The translations under genes and the position numbers were made by a program. Positions 30,613 through 39,604 of a stretch of 64,000 nt of DNA are shown one piece after another. Origin of the DNA: Pseudozyma flocculosa PF-1 (lineage: Eukaryota; Basidiomycota; Ustilaginomycetes; Ustilaginales; Ustilaginaceae). Under the pieces are notes generated by a model. It saw only the letters and a program-made list of their open reading frames with translations. It ran no database searches and was not told the DNA's origin. The stretch lies in NCBI RefSeq assembly GCF_000417875.1, contig NW_006920891.1:54787-118786 (forward strand). Direction: 5' to 3'. Position 1 is the first letter of the stretch. Every line of letters begins with the position of its first letter.

Positions 30613-31507
30613 GAGGAAAGGCTAAGCCAGTGGCGGTGATGGTGGTGGTGGTGGGAGGGAGGGAGAGGGGAGAAAAGGACGGGCGTACGGTCAAAGGGCC
30701 CAAAAAGGGGGAGGCATCGGGGCTGACAGTGTGAGTGTCGGGACATCAGCGAGCAGTCAAGACGATCAAGCCGGCTTGCTCCGCATCACACGTCACAAGT
30801 CAGTCAGAAGGGTCGATCTCCTGCTCTCAGTCGGAGCAAAAGCCGGCAAGTCATCTGTCCGCGCCGCTGCACACGTGTCGGCTCCGCCCAGCGCCTGCAA
30901 TAGGTAGGCTAGGTATGGTCCGACTCAGCTTGCTCAAAGCGAAAAGAGCATTCCAGAGAGGGTACGGTGCGCAACAGAACGGGATAGGGGTCCTCGATGC
31001 ATGCCCAGGCATGGCCCTTGCCTCGCGGTGAAACATTTCTCGATCTCATCAAGCCGTGAAGGCGGACCCGGGCTCGACAAGGGGCAGATAGACATGCTCT
31101 GCTAGCTGGTCGTCGTCGTCGTCGTCGTTCTCCAGCGCCTACCCTACGGATTCACCCGACGACATCGCACTCGATAGCCCGTTCGGTCGGACGTTCGCCC
31201 CGGCCCAGTATCCGGGACGAGCCAAACCCTAGCTGTTCTGCGTCGTAACCCTCCGTTCGTGGCCCGTCCCCCTTCAATTTTCGTCTGCCGCTGCCGGCTG
31301 GTGGATGCCGGCTTGGCTGTAGTTGTGTCGTTTGGCCGCGTAGCGCTGGTGACGAGGCGCTGCTCATGTTTCGGCTGCTGTACTGACCCCCTATTTCGAG
31401 ACGCCGATCGCCCCTTCCTGCGCGCTTCATGTTGATTAGACGGAGGCCGTCTTGTCGACGCTGCTCTCCGCCTCGGTGGCCGTGGCCCGTTCACCGCCGG
31501 TTTCCGC
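30613..31507. other. Intergenic region between relic P2 and copy F, no gene
   Basis: About 0.9 kb. Includes a GGTGGTGGT run near 30640-30652 and a GTC run near 31110-31129. I see no N-terminal remains of P2 and no other gene. Confidence 0.5.
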
Positions 31508-34037
31508 TTAGTCGCCCGTCGCCTGGCTGGGCAGTTCCGCTCCGAGCGGCGATGCGTCGCTGATGTCGACGGCTGCAGGCGCGGTTGCGGCGGCAGCAGG
31601 CGTGGCGTCCGCAACCGAGTCCTCAGCTACATCAGGACCGGTCGTGGGGGGTGCAGCCGACGGCGGCGCTGAACCGGAGCCAGAGGCAGAGCCAGAGGCA
31701 GAGCCAGAGGCAGAGCCAGAGGCGGTCGCCGGTCCCCGCTCCTCGCCGAGCAGCGTGACCAGCTTGGCGATCTGCTTGTCCATCGCCTGCCTAGCACCGA
31801 GGCGTTCCACCTCACGGCGCTGCGGGTACTCGTCCGTCTTTGTCAAGGTGACCGTGGTCGACTCGCCCTCGCCAGTCGCGGTCGCCGTAAACGAGAAGGC
31901 GGGCAGCCTGGGGCGCGCAGACTTTGCACGCTTCGAAGAGCGCGGTGGCAGGCCCGACAGCGCGCGGTTGCAGTGGCTCAGGAACCGATGGGCCTGGCTA
32001 CTGCCCTGCGGCATGGGCAGCGTCAGCGTGCGCTCGGGACCGTGGAGGAACGTAAAGACCCGGTGGTCCGATCCGTAGTCTGCCTTGTCGAAGCGCCAGT
32101 ACGTGTCAGACGACGGCGGCGGGTACATTCGATCGCGCTCGGCCCGCAGGCTCGCCACCTGCTGCTCAACGAGCGCCTTGACGGCCGCGAGTTTGGCTTG
32201 GTCATCCTCCGATTGCGCCTCATCTGCAGCCACCCGGGCCTCGTAGAGCATGCGCAGGAAGTCCGGAGGCGGGTTCTGGACGAGGCAGTCGCTGAGCGCC
32301 TGCTCTGCGACCGTAGGCTGCTTGGAGAACGCGGCGAGCATCCTGGGCCTCACAGCCGACCACGCCTCTTTGTGGCGCGCCAGCCTGACCAGGTCGACCG
32401 ACCCGCACGGGCTGTAGAGGTGGGAATCGGCGGTGGGAAAGAGGTCCATGTAGCGCTCAAAGAGAGCCGCGTTGAACGGCCGCGCGACGAGCGCATTGAG
32501 GGTCTCGTGCCGCAGCCGCATGTGCAGGGCCTCGATCTTCTCCTCGTCCTCCTCGTCGTCGTCCAGCACCGGCCTCTCGGGGTACCTCGCTCAGGGCGAT
32601 CGACGCCTTGATGGCGTCGAGCAGCTCGATGAGCTGTGCGTCCGTCGGCTGCGTGGCCACCAGCGCCTTGAGGGCGCGCGTGTCGTGCTGCGCGAGCACC
32701 TCAAAGACGCCTGCCAGCCGCTCTGGCCAGGCGATCAGGACGTACTTGGAGTAGATAGTGTCCTGCGACGGGCCGTCGTTGCCCAGCCAGCCGCTCTCTT
32801 GCCTGCGGTGGCCGGCCCACAGCTGCAGCATCGACTTGCTGTCCGGGTTGAGCACGTCGCGGTTGGTGAAGAGGTGGCCCAGGCTGGCGTCGCCCGGAAT
32901 CCGAGTGCCGTCGAGTCGCTGGTAGCGTTCGAAACGGATCACGGGCTCCCAGTACTCTGACCAGCCGCTCTCGGGACCGTCGAAGGCGTGCAGGGTCTTC
33001 CTCGTCGCCTCGGCGATGTAAAACGCGTAGCGGCGATCCTGGGACAGCAAGCGGCTGGCTGCACACAGGCTGGCCACGCGTTCGCGGTCGACACCCTTGA
33101 GGGCGCGCTCGCCCAGCTGCTTGATGCTCTTGGCCGTGTAGTCGTGGTCGAGGAGGTGGTAGAAGCGCCTCTCCTCGTCGGCGAGCTTGCCCAGCGCGGC
33201 TGCCAGCGCGGCAGTCCCGTCCGCATCGGCCGACGTAGGCGGCACCGTCGGCTCACCCTGGCTCGCAGGCCAGCAAACCGAGTAGACCAGCGCCAGGCGG
33301 TAGCCCTGCGTCACGGGCGTCACCTCGTGCTCGGCATCGGCGTAGTGGACCGCGTAGTGGCACTGAGAGGCCGCGGTGCCCCTGGCAGCGCCAAAGTCGT
33401 GGAAGATCGGGACACCGTTGCGGTAGACGATCAGCTGGCCGCCGCTGTGGACCGAGGGCAGCTGGATGACGAGGGTGGCAAACATGCCGTCCTCCTTTTC
33501 CGTGTCTCGGTGACAAGCAAAGTGGCCGCCAGGCTCGTAGAGGAGCAGCTTGTAGGGCTCCAAGGACAGGGGCGTGCCGGCGAAGCCCATCTTCTCGGCG
33601 ATCAGGGGCCCAAAGGCGGCGATGCCGTCGTTCCACTCTGCGCCATGTACAGCGAACGCCGCAGGGTCGAGCTGCCAGGTCCTTCGGACGGCGGTGTCGA
33701 CGAGGGTTTCCGTGCCACGGCCAAAGGGGGCCTGCTGACAGGTGGCGGCCAAGCGGGCAGCCTCGGCGGGGTCAACTAGGGGCAGAGCGACGCGTCCGTA
33801 GCCTTGGACGATGAGCTCGGGCGAGGGCGGGAGCTGATCGGCGACGCCGCCAAAGCTGAAGCTCGCGAGCTGACGCTGCTGGTCCGCGGCAAGAAGGGCG
33901 TCGACGTCATGCAGCGGACCCGTCTGCTCTCCGATCTGGGTGGCTGGCACGTCCGTCTCATGGACCGGATAGTCTTCGTCGCGGCGACGACGATGGCCGC
34001 CACCACCACCGCCGCCGCGGTGCGAGTGGCCAAACAT
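31508..34037 (-). pseudogene. 2OG oxygenase family copy F, catalytic residues kept, one frameshift
   Basis: ATG at 34037 (MFGHSHRGGG) opens a frame with a Gly-rich start, GEQTGPLHDV, GGVADQLPPSPEL, APFGRGTETLVD, and a complete active site (ACHRDTEKEDG, HDFGAARG, DAEHEVTPVTQGYRLALVY). Near 32579-32582 (a G4 run on the plus strand) one extra base shifts the frame. Reading three instead of four gives a smooth join from ALSEVP into RPVLDDDEEDEEK, and the rest (FNAALFERYMDLFP, YWRFDKADY...FLHGPERT, FSFTATATGEGE, LTKTDEYPQRRE) is intact to the stop at 31508. A 12-nt tandem repeat codes an Ala/Ser/Gly linker, and the end lacks the basic tail of its sisters. If the extra base is a sequencing error this is a normal gene of about 840 codons; otherwise it is a pseudogene. 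Confidence 0.7.
31679..31722 (-). repeat. 12-nt tandem repeat in copy F linker
   Basis: About three and a half copies of a 12-nt unit (CAGAGGCAGAGC on the plus strand) coding an Ala-Ser-Gly repeat between the conserved C-terminal module and the end of copy F. Confidence 0.8.
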
Positions 34038-34920
34038 ATGGAGGGACCACGTTGCGGGAGGATCGCGGGAGAGGGGTGGGATAGAGGAGTGCGGCGGTAC
34101 CGAGACGACGCTGGCGACTTCGGTGGTCAAGGCCGACTGGGCCTGGGCGCAGAGACGGTTAGGTGGGGAAGAAATGAAGAGTCGAGGGGCGAGTGGTGAT
34201 GTTGGTTGTGGCGGCAGGGAGGAAAGCGAGAAGCCTTGCGGGTTAAATTGAGGGGTTGGAGAAGGAGGAGGCAGGCGGAGCGTCGAGCCAGGCGAGGTGG
34301 CACGCGGCGCGCACGGCACAAGCTCCCGAGCTGAGGCGGGCAGCAAAAAGAAAAGCCCGGCTGAGAGGTGCGCGGGCTGAGCGCAGCACCGCCTGCCCTG
34401 CCTGGCCACTCTGCTGGCCGCCATTTTTTTTCTTGGATGGCAAGGCGGATGGGTTGGCTGGCCTGCTGCGAGGGTGGCTGGCCTGGCTTGCTTGACCTGA
34501 CCTCACCTCACCTCACCTCACCTCACCTCACCTCACCTCACCTCACCTGGCCGGCCCGCCCTCGTGCTCGAGCGGGCGCGAGTCAGAGGCTGGCTAGCTC
34601 TAGGTTTAGGCGGGCACGGACCGTCTTCTGCCCGGGAGGCTGTCGCTCCTGGCCGTGCCTGCTCGGCGGCAAATGAGGTCGAGCGCGGCGGGTCGCTGGC
34701 ACAAGCAAGCTGAACGCAGGTCGCTCGACGTGGACCGCCTGCGCTTGGGACCAGCCTGCCCCCGGCACGGGCTCGACGTACTCTTCAGGGTACGATGATG
34801 GCGATGCCAGGGAACAGGGGAGAAGGCGAGCACGGCGTAGCTTGGCATTGATTGCGAGGCACGCATCCTCTACCTCTCTGTCTAAGGGCGGGAGCAGGGG
34901 GGAGGTGCAGCGCGGCTCCA
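34038..34920. other. Promoter region of copy F and TatD 3' flank
   Basis: About 0.9 kb between two minus-strand genes, containing the (CTCAC)n array at 34497-34549. No further gene recognised. Confidence 0.5.
34497..34549. repeat. (CTCAC)n pentanucleotide array
   Basis: About ten perfect copies of CTCAC in non-coding sequence, roughly 460 nt upstream of the copy F start. The flanking sequence is simple CTGG/CCTGG. Confidence 0.88.
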
Positions 34921-36111
34921 TCACAGCCCAAAGAGCCAGCGAGTGTTGCGCATCGCTGCTTCTGCGACCTCTTCTAGCGCGAGGCCCTTGACGCTGGCGA
35001 CGGTGGCGGCGACGGCGCCAATGACGCAGGGCTCGTTGCGGCCCTTGACCATGGCATCGGGGCGCCACTTTTCCTTTTTGGCCGAGGCAGGCTGGTAGAG
35101 GGCGTGCAGGTCCGGCCGCGATGCCTTGAGCGCCTGGATGTGCGACGCCGAGGCGTGCGTCGAGCGCGGGTCGCACCAGGGGGCGTCGGTCTCGAGCATC
35201 AGGCGGCTGAGCGGGATGGCCTTGACGACGTCGAGGTTGTCCTGCGTCTTGAGCGAGCAGCCGTTGATGCCGATAAAGAGGCCCAGGTCGACGAGCTCGC
35301 GCATCTCGTCGAGCGTGCCCGTGAAGCTGTGGACCACGCCGACGCGCCTGGCCGCAGCGTCGTCGGGATGGGGCGCCGACGACGACGGCGACGACGACGA
35401 CGACGAGAGGACGTCGTGGATCTCTTGTATGCGAGGCTTGAGGATGGCGGCAAAGTCGGCGTGGGCGGCGCGGGAATGGAGAAAGAGGGGCAGCTGCCAG
35501 CGCACGGCGAGGTCGAGCTGCGAGGCAAAGTGGCGCTTCTGCACCTCGGCGGGCGAAAAGTGAAGGCGGTCGTAGTCGAGGCCGCACTCGCCGATGGCCA
35601 CCACCTTGCGCTGGCCCTTGCCCGCACCGACGTCGCCTTCGGACTGTCGAGATGCCTGGATAAGCTGCGAGAGCTGGGCGAGGTAGGCTTCGGCGCCATC
35701 CGGGTGCGATTCCATCTCCGACGTGCGCGTCGGGTGGCAGCCGACGGTCGAGTAGAAGGTGTCGTCGCCGTGGGCCAGCTCGAGGGCCTCCTGGGACTCT
35801 TGCAGGTTGCCTCCCGTGATGATCTGTCCCACGACGCCCGCTGCTTTTGCGCGCTCGAGGACACGGCCAAAATCGTCGTCGTGCGCCTGCTTGCCGTGGT
35901 GGTTGCCGCGGAAGATGGGGTCGGTGAGGTTGACGCCGATGTCGATGAAGCGCGGCAGTGCCGGTGTCGGTTCTGATGCCGATGCCGATGCCATCCTGGC
36001 GTTTGTGATTGTCGAGGAGAGGCTGCGGAGAGATCGGAGGATGGATCTAGAGGAGCAGCGCGGGGGCAGCCAGGGCGGTCGAGGGGCCAGGACAACAAAG
36101 CAGAGGCTCAT
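34921..36111 (-). CDS. TatD-family metal-dependent DNase
   Basis: Single exon, 396 aa from ATG 36111. Family motifs in order: RFIDIGVNLTDPIF (first metal-binding motif, with DIGVN in place of the usual HxH start, as in eukaryotic TatD), STVGCHPTR, AIGECGLDYDR (Glu ligand), LPLFLHSRAAH, GVVHSFTGT and LMLETDAPWCDPR (Asp ligand). Known members are TIM-barrel 3'-5' exonucleases/endonucleases linked to DNA repair and apoptosis-like DNA breakdown. The first 40 residues are Arg/Ser-rich with hydrophobics (SSRSILRSLRSLSST), like a mitochondrial targeting sequence. A second in-frame ATG at 35994 (MASASASEP) would give a cytosolic or nuclear form. The gene diverges from the DUF1365 gene across a 400-nt shared promoter. 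Confidence 0.9.
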   Translation of the reverse strand: MSLCFVVLAPRPPWLPPRCSSRSILRSLRSLSSTITNARMASASASEPTPALPRFIDIGVNLTDPIFRGNHHGKQAHDDDFGRVLERAKAAGVVGQIITGGNLQESQEALELAHGDDTFYSTVGCHPTRTSEMESHPDGAEAYLAQLSQLIQASRQSEGDVGAGKGQRKVVAIGECGLDYDRLHFSPAEVQKRHFASQLDLAVRWQLPLFLHSRAAHADFAAILKPRIQEIHDVLSSSSSSPSSSAPHPDDAAARRVGVVHSFTGTLDEMRELVDLGLFIGINGCSLKTQDNLDVVKAIPLSRLMLETDAPWCDPRSTHASASHIQALKASRPDLHALYQPASAKKEKWRPDAMVKGRNEPCVIGAVAATVASVKGLALEEVAEAAMRNTRWLFGL

Positions 36112-36512
36112 GCAGCACCACGTCAGGAGTGCGGTGGGTCACGAGGCAAGACGGGAGGGTACGAGACAGCGTCGGAGTCTAGCCGGGTGCCAAGGCGGAT
36201 GGACCGTATGGCTGTCGGATGGGCCGTCGACGATGGGTTGGCCAGCGAGGGCGACGGTGGTGGTGGTGGTCGTGGTGGCAGCAAAGGGCGGGCGAGCGAG
36301 GCGCAGGCTGGCTCGACCGAGGCCGACTTTCTTCTCATCCGCGTCCGTACGCCCACGATGGGCTGCAGCGCCTCTGCAGCGACGGCGTGGCATGTGGAGG
36401 CAAAGGGGGGCGATCCGGCTCTGCCCCTCACCCCCTGGCTCTCTTCGCCACCACCATCACCGCCATCACCTCCCTTCTCAGCTCGTCTTCGGTCGTCTTC
36501 CAGCATGCCATC
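36112..36512. promoter_or_regulatory. Shared divergent promoter region, TatD / DUF1365 gene
   Basis: About 400 nt between two start codons facing away from each other, so it must hold both promoters and leaders. No TATA box is evident. A tiny upstream frame (ATG 36505, Pro, Ser, TGA) overlaps the DUF1365 start codon as ATGA. Confidence 0.6.
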
Positions 36513-39122
36513 ATGACCCTCGCAGTCATGTCCTCATCCGCCAGCGCCACCATGCAGCTCGCAGCATCGGCAACGGCGGCGGCAGCTGATCCCATGGCAT
36601 GGTCGACCGGCCGCTGGCTCTCGCTGTCCAGCCTCGACCTGCTCCTGCTGCCCCCGCTCCTCGTCCTCTGCCTCTTCCTCACCTTGCCTGCCTTACTCTC
36701 CCTCTTCGCAGCCAGGCCCACAAAAGGCAGCACTCGCTTCTCGCCCGCGCCCTCGGCCTTTGTGGTGCCCGCCTTCACCCGCCACGCCCGCTTCCTGCCC
36801 CGCGAATCGGCTCACCGCTTCAAGTACAACACCCTCTACCTCGCCGTCCGCCTCGACAGCCTCGAGAGCCACGCGATCGACACCGGCCACGCCTTCGCTT
36901 GGAAGGGCTCCCACTTTGATCCAGAATGGCAGGACGAGTCGCGCCTGGCCGCGGCCAAACTCGTCCGAAGCGGCAGCCGCAGCATCAGCGGAGCCTCGGA
37001 CACCGCCCCGGCTCCCAATAACGCCATCACCTCCATCGACGAGGAGGACGAGGATCTCGTCGAGCCTCCGCGGGCCGAGAAGCCCAGCCTGGAAGAGTGG
37101 AAGGCCAGCATGCGGCGCTCGGAGCGAAAGGAGCGGAGGAGCAAGGAGGAAAAGCGCCGAAAGGTCGACGCCACCACCTGGGCCATCACGGCGCTCCACC
37201 CGGAATCCTACCTCCGCAACGACTTCGACACAAAGCCCAGCGTCGATGCCGTCGGCAATGCTCTCGACAAAGAGGCCGCGCTGAGCTCGGCCCGCAAGGC
37301 GCAGTGGCTCCAGGGCTCGATCCTGCTCAAGCTCGCCTACGAGCTGCGGGAGCGCGGCTACCTCCGGCACGGCCCGCAGGACGAAACCGGGCTGGCGGGT
37401 ACAGAGGCCAAGTGGTCCCAGGAGTTGGGCCAGGTCTGGACGGTGACGATGCCGGCCGTGTTCGGCATCAAGGGCATCAACCCGCTCACTGTGCACTACT
37501 GCTACCGGCCGGTCAATGCGCTTGCGGCTGGCGTCACTCCGCCATCGAACAAGGGCGACGGCCCCCATCACGGCGATGGAGCGCTGGGCGACTTTTGGCT
37601 GGTGGTTCTCGAGGTACACAACACCTTCAACGAGCGTCACGTTTACATCCTCGAGGCGGGCGTAGGCGAGGACAAGCCACGGCAGTCGGACGCTGGCTCC
37701 ATCAGCGACAGCACCGATGAGGGCGGTCGACGCAGGGGCTACGACCATCAGTGGACGTTCCCGCGCTCCTTCCACGTTTCGCCCTTCAACGATCGCGGCG
37801 GCTACTACCGGCTCTTCCTGAGGGATCCCTTCCCTGGGCGCACGACGGCCGAACCATTCGTTCTGGGCATCCGCCTCCTGCTGCTCATCGAAGGCGGGAG
37901 CGAGGGCCAGGTCGAAGGCAACACGACACCCGCCAGCGCCTCCGTCACTGGCGGCCAGCACGCGCCGCCCCTTCTCCTCGAAAAGAAGCTCATGGCCTCG
38001 CTCGACTCCTACCCAGCCACGCACGACCGGCGCGTGCTGCCGCTGACGGCGCTGCACCTCTACATGGCACTGCTGCGCCAGCCGTTCGACCTTTTCCTCA
38101 CGTTTGCCCGCATCCTCTTCGAAGCGGGCAAGCTGCACTTCGCCAAGAAGCTCGACGCATTCGGAAGGCCGGACATGGTGCAGACGTGGGAAGGCCAGGA
38201 CGCGGTAGGCGCCCCGCAGCAGCATCAGCGCCAGCATCAGTGGGACGGACAGGGCATCCCGCCTCCCCTGAACCGGATCCAGCCGCATCGCAAGCTGGAG
38301 CAAGCATCCAACGAAGCCGCCAAGCCCGCCGGCGGGCTCCTCTACCCGGCTCAGGCAGCTGGCGAGACGGCCGCCAAGCGGTACCTCGAGCGATTTGCAC
38401 AGAGGCGCGTCGAAGAGCTTGGCCGTGGTCGAGACGGCGCAGCGTGGTCCTTCAAGGTGGTCAGTACCGACCCAGCCGATGACGGCATCAGCGTCGCTGC
38501 GCCCGACGTCGCAACGGACCACGCCGACAGTGGGACGACCACACGAGAGCTGGTCCTCTACACCCGATCCGGGAGCGTGTACACCGACCTGCTGCTCTTT
38601 CGAGACGCGCGGGTGGCACGGCTGGTGGGGTCGTTGGTGGGCAGGCGCTGGGGGGTCAATGACGTCGCGCTCTTTGAGACATTCTTCGGACGCGACAAGC
38701 TCCACCGCGCAGGCACGGGCAAGACCGCAAGGTGGATCGAACGGGTGCAGAGGAGGCATCTGCGCTGGTCCCTCGACTGCGCCATCGCTGCCGATCCATC
38801 GATCGGGGTCAGCGTGCAAGAGGCGGAAGGGGGTCTCTATGCCGCCCTCGACTCGTCGGAGCACACTTCGGCCGACACTGCCGCGCTTTGCGCCTCCGCC
38901 TTGGACCTCGATGCGGCCTCACCGACCTGGTCCGTCTTCACGACGGTGCTGCTGTCGCACCTGGCGGGTGTGGCCGAGGAGAGGGCGTTCCACTACCTGG
39001 GCGCGCGGTACGTGCGCGGCACCGAACCGTGGCTCGAGCTGCAGCGCGGTATTCGCCTCTTGCGCGACGGCGAGTCGGTCAAGGCGTCGTGGGATCTTGG
39101 ACTGGGCAGCGTACGGAGGTGA
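36513..39122 (+). CDS. DUF1365 membrane protein (869 aa)
   Basis: Single exon from ATG 36513. One strong hydrophobic segment (about residues 38-68, LDLLLLPPLLVLCLFLTLPA) precedes the DUF1365 region: RHARFLPRESAHRFKYNTLYL, GIKGINPLTVHYCYRPVN, VVLEVHNTFNERHVYIL, FPRSFHVSPFNDRGGYYRLF and LTALHLYMALLRQP. DUF1365 proteins often sit beside cyclopropane-fatty-acid synthases and oxidoreductases in bacteria and are thought to act on lipids, but the reaction is unproven. An acidic/Lys-rich insert (about residues 170-215) interrupts the domain, as is common in fungi. The C-terminal 250 residues are less clear and could be a second alpha/beta fold. ATG 36528 is an alternative start. The domain call is good; the function is open. 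Confidence 0.82.
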   Translation: MTLAVMSSSASATMQLAASATAAAADPMAWSTGRWLSLSSLDLLLLPPLLVLCLFLTLPALLSLFAARPTKGSTRFSPAPSAFVVPAFTRHARFLPRESAHRFKYNTLYLAVRLDSLESHAIDTGHAFAWKGSHFDPEWQDESRLAAAKLVRSGSRSISGASDTAPAPNNAITSIDEEDEDLVEPPRAEKPSLEEWKASMRRSERKERRSKEEKRRKVDATTWAITALHPESYLRNDFDTKPSVDAVGNALDKEAALSSARKAQWLQGSILLKLAYELRERGYLRHGPQDETGLAGTEAKWSQELGQVWTVTMPAVFGIKGINPLTVHYCYRPVNALAAGVTPPSNKGDGPHHGDGALGDFWLVVLEVHNTFNERHVYILEAGVGEDKPRQSDAGSISDSTDEGGRRRGYDHQWTFPRSFHVSPFNDRGGYYRLFLRDPFPGRTTAEPFVLGIRLLLLIEGGSEGQVEGNTTPASASVTGGQHAPPLLLEKKLMASLDSYPATHDRRVLPLTALHLYMALLRQPFDLFLTFARILFEAGKLHFAKKLDAFGRPDMVQTWEGQDAVGAPQQHQRQHQWDGQGIPPPLNRIQPHRKLEQASNEAAKPAGGLLYPAQAAGETAAKRYLERFAQRRVEELGRGRDGAAWSFKVVSTDPADDGISVAAPDVATDHADSGTTTRELVLYTRSGSVYTDLLLFRDARVARLVGSLVGRRWGVNDVALFETFFGRDKLHRAGTGKTARWIERVQRRHLRWSLDCAIAADPSIGVSVQEAEGGLYAALDSSEHTSADTAALCASALDLDAASPTWSVFTTVLLSHLAGVAEERAFHYLGARYVRGTEPWLELQRGIRLLRDGESVKASWDLGLGSVRR

Positions 39123-39604
39123 TCGGGAAGGAGGGCGCTATGTCGGCTTCTCCGATTGGCGAATCATAGGCAGCCGGCCGGCCAGGTGGCCACCTCGTCT
39201 CCCTTGCGCGGTTTGGGCCGCGCAAGCCACTCAGCCCTGAGACCTGGCCGGACCAGAGTAGGCACGGCCATAGGAAAGGGCTGCGCTGGGTGAGGAAGGG
39301 CAGGGCAGGTCCACGCGCGCAGGCTCGCCCACACGTCTGCCAGAACTTTGGCACTGGTTCATTTGGCGTCGTCCTGTCTTCTCTTCTCCCTACCACCACC
39401 ACCAACCCCTCTCGCCAACTGTCTGCGCCGTTGTCGTTTTCCTCTCGTTTTCCTCTCCCAGCCCGTCACCGTACCATTCCTCGATCCGAACCTCGTTCTT
39501 CCTCGCTTGTTGATACACGCCTCGCCTCCTGCCGCTATCGTCACCCGTCAGCATCAGTCGTCGGCTTGACGTTCCATCGCCTGCAGCGCTCACCCATCAG
39601 CGAT
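39123..39604. other. Region between the DUF1365 gene and copy G
   Basis: About 0.48 kb holding the 3' end of the DUF1365 gene and the pyrimidine-rich leader of copy G. The frame of copy G is open upstream to about 39290, but this part lacks family similarity. Confidence 0.45.
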
